Part shown: piece after piece, positions 63,058 through 64,000 of the stretch
How positions within the stretch are numbered: the first letter of the stretch is position 1
Layout of the letters: the number at the start of each line of letters is the position of its first letter
Assembly: GCA_035459025.1 (NCBI GenBank)
Contig: DATHYT010000094.1
Coordinates: forward strand, 107,457-171,456
Source: JAABQT01 sp035459025
Lineage (GTDB): Bacteria; Pseudomonadota; Gammaproteobacteria; Burkholderiales; SG8-39
Direction of reading: 5' to 3'
DNA length: 64,000 nt
Notes under the pieces: generated by a model
Database searches by the model: none
Told to the model about the DNA's origin: nothing
What the model saw: the letters and a program-made list of their open reading frames with translations, nothing else
Made by a program: the position numbers and the translations under genes

Positions 63058-63684
63058 TCAGGCGATGACCAGCTCGACGACGCGCGTTGCCGCCATGCCT
63101 GGGTCCTGGTGCGTGGAATAGACCACCGCGCCGCCGCGCCCGGCGTGGCCTTCGAGGATACCGCGCAGCATCGCCACCCCCGCCGTATCGAGCGCGGTGA
63201 AGGGCTCGTCGAGAAGCCACAACGGCACGGACGCGCTCAACCACAGGCGCGCCAGCGCCGCGCGGCGCCGCTGGCCCTGCGAGAGCTTCTTCACCAGCGC
63301 CGCGCCGGCCAAGCCGAACCGCGCGAGCGCATCGCGGATCGCCGCCCCCGGGACGGGCATGCCCGCCAGCCGGCAGGCGATCGACAGGTTTTCCTCGGTG
63401 CTAAGGTCGTCCTTCACCGCCGGCGCGTGGCCGAGGTAGACGATGTGGCGCGCGTACTCCTCGCGCAGGCGCTGGATCGGCGCGCCGTTCCAGCGCACCT
63501 CGCCCGCCTGCGGCGCGAGCAGGCCGCACAGGATGCGCAGGAGGCTCGTCTTGCCGCTGCCGTTGGCGCCGGCGATGCGCAGCAGCTCGCCCGCGCGCAA
63601 TTCGAAGGAAAGGCCGCGGAACAGCGTGCGGCCGCCGCGCTGGCAATCGAGGTTGGATGCGTCGAGCCCCCGGTATTGTTGCAG
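63058..63684 (-). CDS. ccmA: cytochrome c maturation ABC ATPase CcmA, start uncertain
   Basis: About 208 residues. Walker A GANGSGKTSLLR, signature LSQGQRRRAALARLW and Walker B LWLLDEPFTALD are intact. The first canonical start (TTG 63600) would remove about 28 residues including LDASNLDCQRGGRTLFRGLS, which is the conserved first strand of CcmA. The frame is open further upstream to a TGA near 63737 but contains no ATG, GTG or TTG. CTG 63684 would give the usual family length and is used here. A sequencing error or frameshift in the first codons is the other explanation. FNR-type box 14 lies 39-52 bp before this CTG. Confidence 0.88.
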   Translation of the reverse strand: MQQYRGLDASNLDCQRGGRTLFRGLSFELRAGELLRIAGANGSGKTSLLRILCGLLAPQAGEVRWNGAPIQRLREEYARHIVYLGHAPAVKDDLSTEENLSIACRLAGMPVPGAAIRDALARFGLAGAALVKKLSQGQRRRAALARLWLSASVPLWLLDEPFTALDTAGVAMLRGILEGHAGRGGAVVYSTHQDPGMAATRVVELVIA

Positions 63685-63722
63685 AAAGTCGCGTCGGGCC
63701 GCAGTCGGCGCGACGCGCCGGG

Positions 63723-63736
63723 CTGATCTGCATCAA
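63723..63736. promoter_or_regulatory. FNR-type box 14 upstream of ccmA
   Basis: TTGATGCAGATCAG read on the minus strand, one mismatch from consensus. No -10 hexamer is found at the class II spacing (63701-63696 is CGGCCC), so the mode of control of ccmA is unclear. Confidence 0.5.
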
Positions 63737-63860
63737 GGCCGCGCCACGCGTTTGTCCCGGATGACTTGCATTTGCGCCACGCGGTCGCAATGGCTCCGCC
63801 GGCACTTGAACCGGCGAGACCATCCTAGCGAGTGTCTGATTGGCAGTCCACCCGCATCCC

Positions 63861-63874
63861 TTGATCTAGATCAG
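63861..63874. promoter_or_regulatory. FNR-type box 15 and outward promoter
   Basis: TTGATCTAGATCAG. On the plus strand TAGCTT (63896-63901) starts 28.5 bp from the centre, pointing to a target gene just beyond the right edge of the window. Confidence 0.7.
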
Positions 63875-64000
63875 ACGCAGCGCACAAAACGGCGGTAGCT
63901 TTCGTACCCTACTATCCCTGCGGGGCGTGCCGATTGGCGTGTGTGTTTGATCCCGCATTGTAACCGCTCCGCCGGCCACCGCGCGGCGGGTGCTCTCGGC

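Larger units (their letters stand above)
63685..64000. other. non-coding region upstream of ccmA
   Basis: No gene is supported in these 316 bp. The stretch holds two FNR-type boxes (63723-63736 and 63861-63874), a plus-strand -10 for a gene beyond the right edge, and a segment near 63795-63815 that looks like a tRNA T-arm but cannot be completed into a tRNA. Confidence 0.6.

Noticed and set aside
63790..63860. tRNA-like stretch on the minus strand with a GGTTCAAG T-loop and a terminal CCA
   Set aside because: The hairpin has an 8-nt loop and no matching 5' acceptor strand could be found within about 150 bp. D- and anticodon arms do not form.

Overview
The window is very GC-rich (roughly 70% by eye) and densely coded, with many 4-bp ATGA/GTGA gene overlaps. 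The gene set is typical of a respiring, poly-hydroxyalkanoate-storing betaproteobacterium: a cbb3 oxidase, a full System I cytochrome c maturation operon, SorAB-like sulfite oxidation, a phasin, YqjD/YqjE-type genes and a PatZ-like acyl-CoA synthetase. The taxonomic placement is inferred from gene content. No IS element, prophage, CRISPR array, rRNA or convincing tRNA was seen. The first gene is cut by the left edge.

Layout. 1-3.5 kb: ABC-type exporter (FtsX permease and HlyD adaptor). 3.6-6.8 kb: OtsB-like phosphatase plus a GH65 phosphorylase. 6.8-14.1 kb: small stress genes (host-attachment-family protein, DksA-like, ribosome hibernation factor, PspC-like, bactofilin-like, an APH-like kinase with a P-loop kinase) and PolX. 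14.2-21.3 kb: a ThDP enzyme, a TmsA/TmsB-like fatty-acid modification pair, a universal stress protein, an unusual GroEL paralogue and a phasin. 21.5-27.4 kb: LysM coiled-coil protein, RND efflux pair, TrxC and two DUF2892 proteins. 27.4-33.6 kb: a Crp/Fnr-family regulator, a beta-CASP RNase, glycogen phosphorylase and glycogen synthase. 33.6-44.4 kb: ccoNOQP-ccoG-cytochrome b561-ccoH, a ferritin-like protein, an alcohol dehydrogenase, ccoS/ccoI and hsp20. 44.5-57 kb: Usp, SorAB-like pair, DUF2914, NfeD/FloA, YqjDEK-like set, PatZ-like ligase, hemerythrin, Fe-S oxidoreductase and phosphoesterase. 57-63.7 kb: ccmABCDEFGHI.

The unifying feature is regulatory. About fifteen TTGAY-N4-RTCAA boxes (FNR/ANR/DNR class) lie in the intergenic spaces. 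At most of them a -10-like hexamer starts 28.5 or 29.5 bp from the box centre, on one or both strands, which is the geometry of a class II (-41.5) FNR-type promoter. The targets form a low-oxygen/stationary-phase programme: cbb3 oxidase, Hsp20, two Usp proteins, GroEL with phasin, HPF, DksA-like, hemerythrin and possibly glycogen synthase. A Crp/Fnr regulator with the E--SR DNA-reading motif but without FNR-type iron-sulfur cysteines is encoded at 27.4 kb.

A second theme is translation initiation. At least eight genes have a -10 hexamer only 6-8 bp before the start codon, which predicts leaderless mRNAs, three of them driven by FNR-type boxes. Three genes (ccoI, ccmA and the FAD oxidoreductase) lack a canonical start codon at the place homology demands. 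The GroEL paralogue has Ser in place of the ATPase residue Asp52. Two copies of a REP-like palindrome each supply the terminal Lys-stop codons of the gene they abut.
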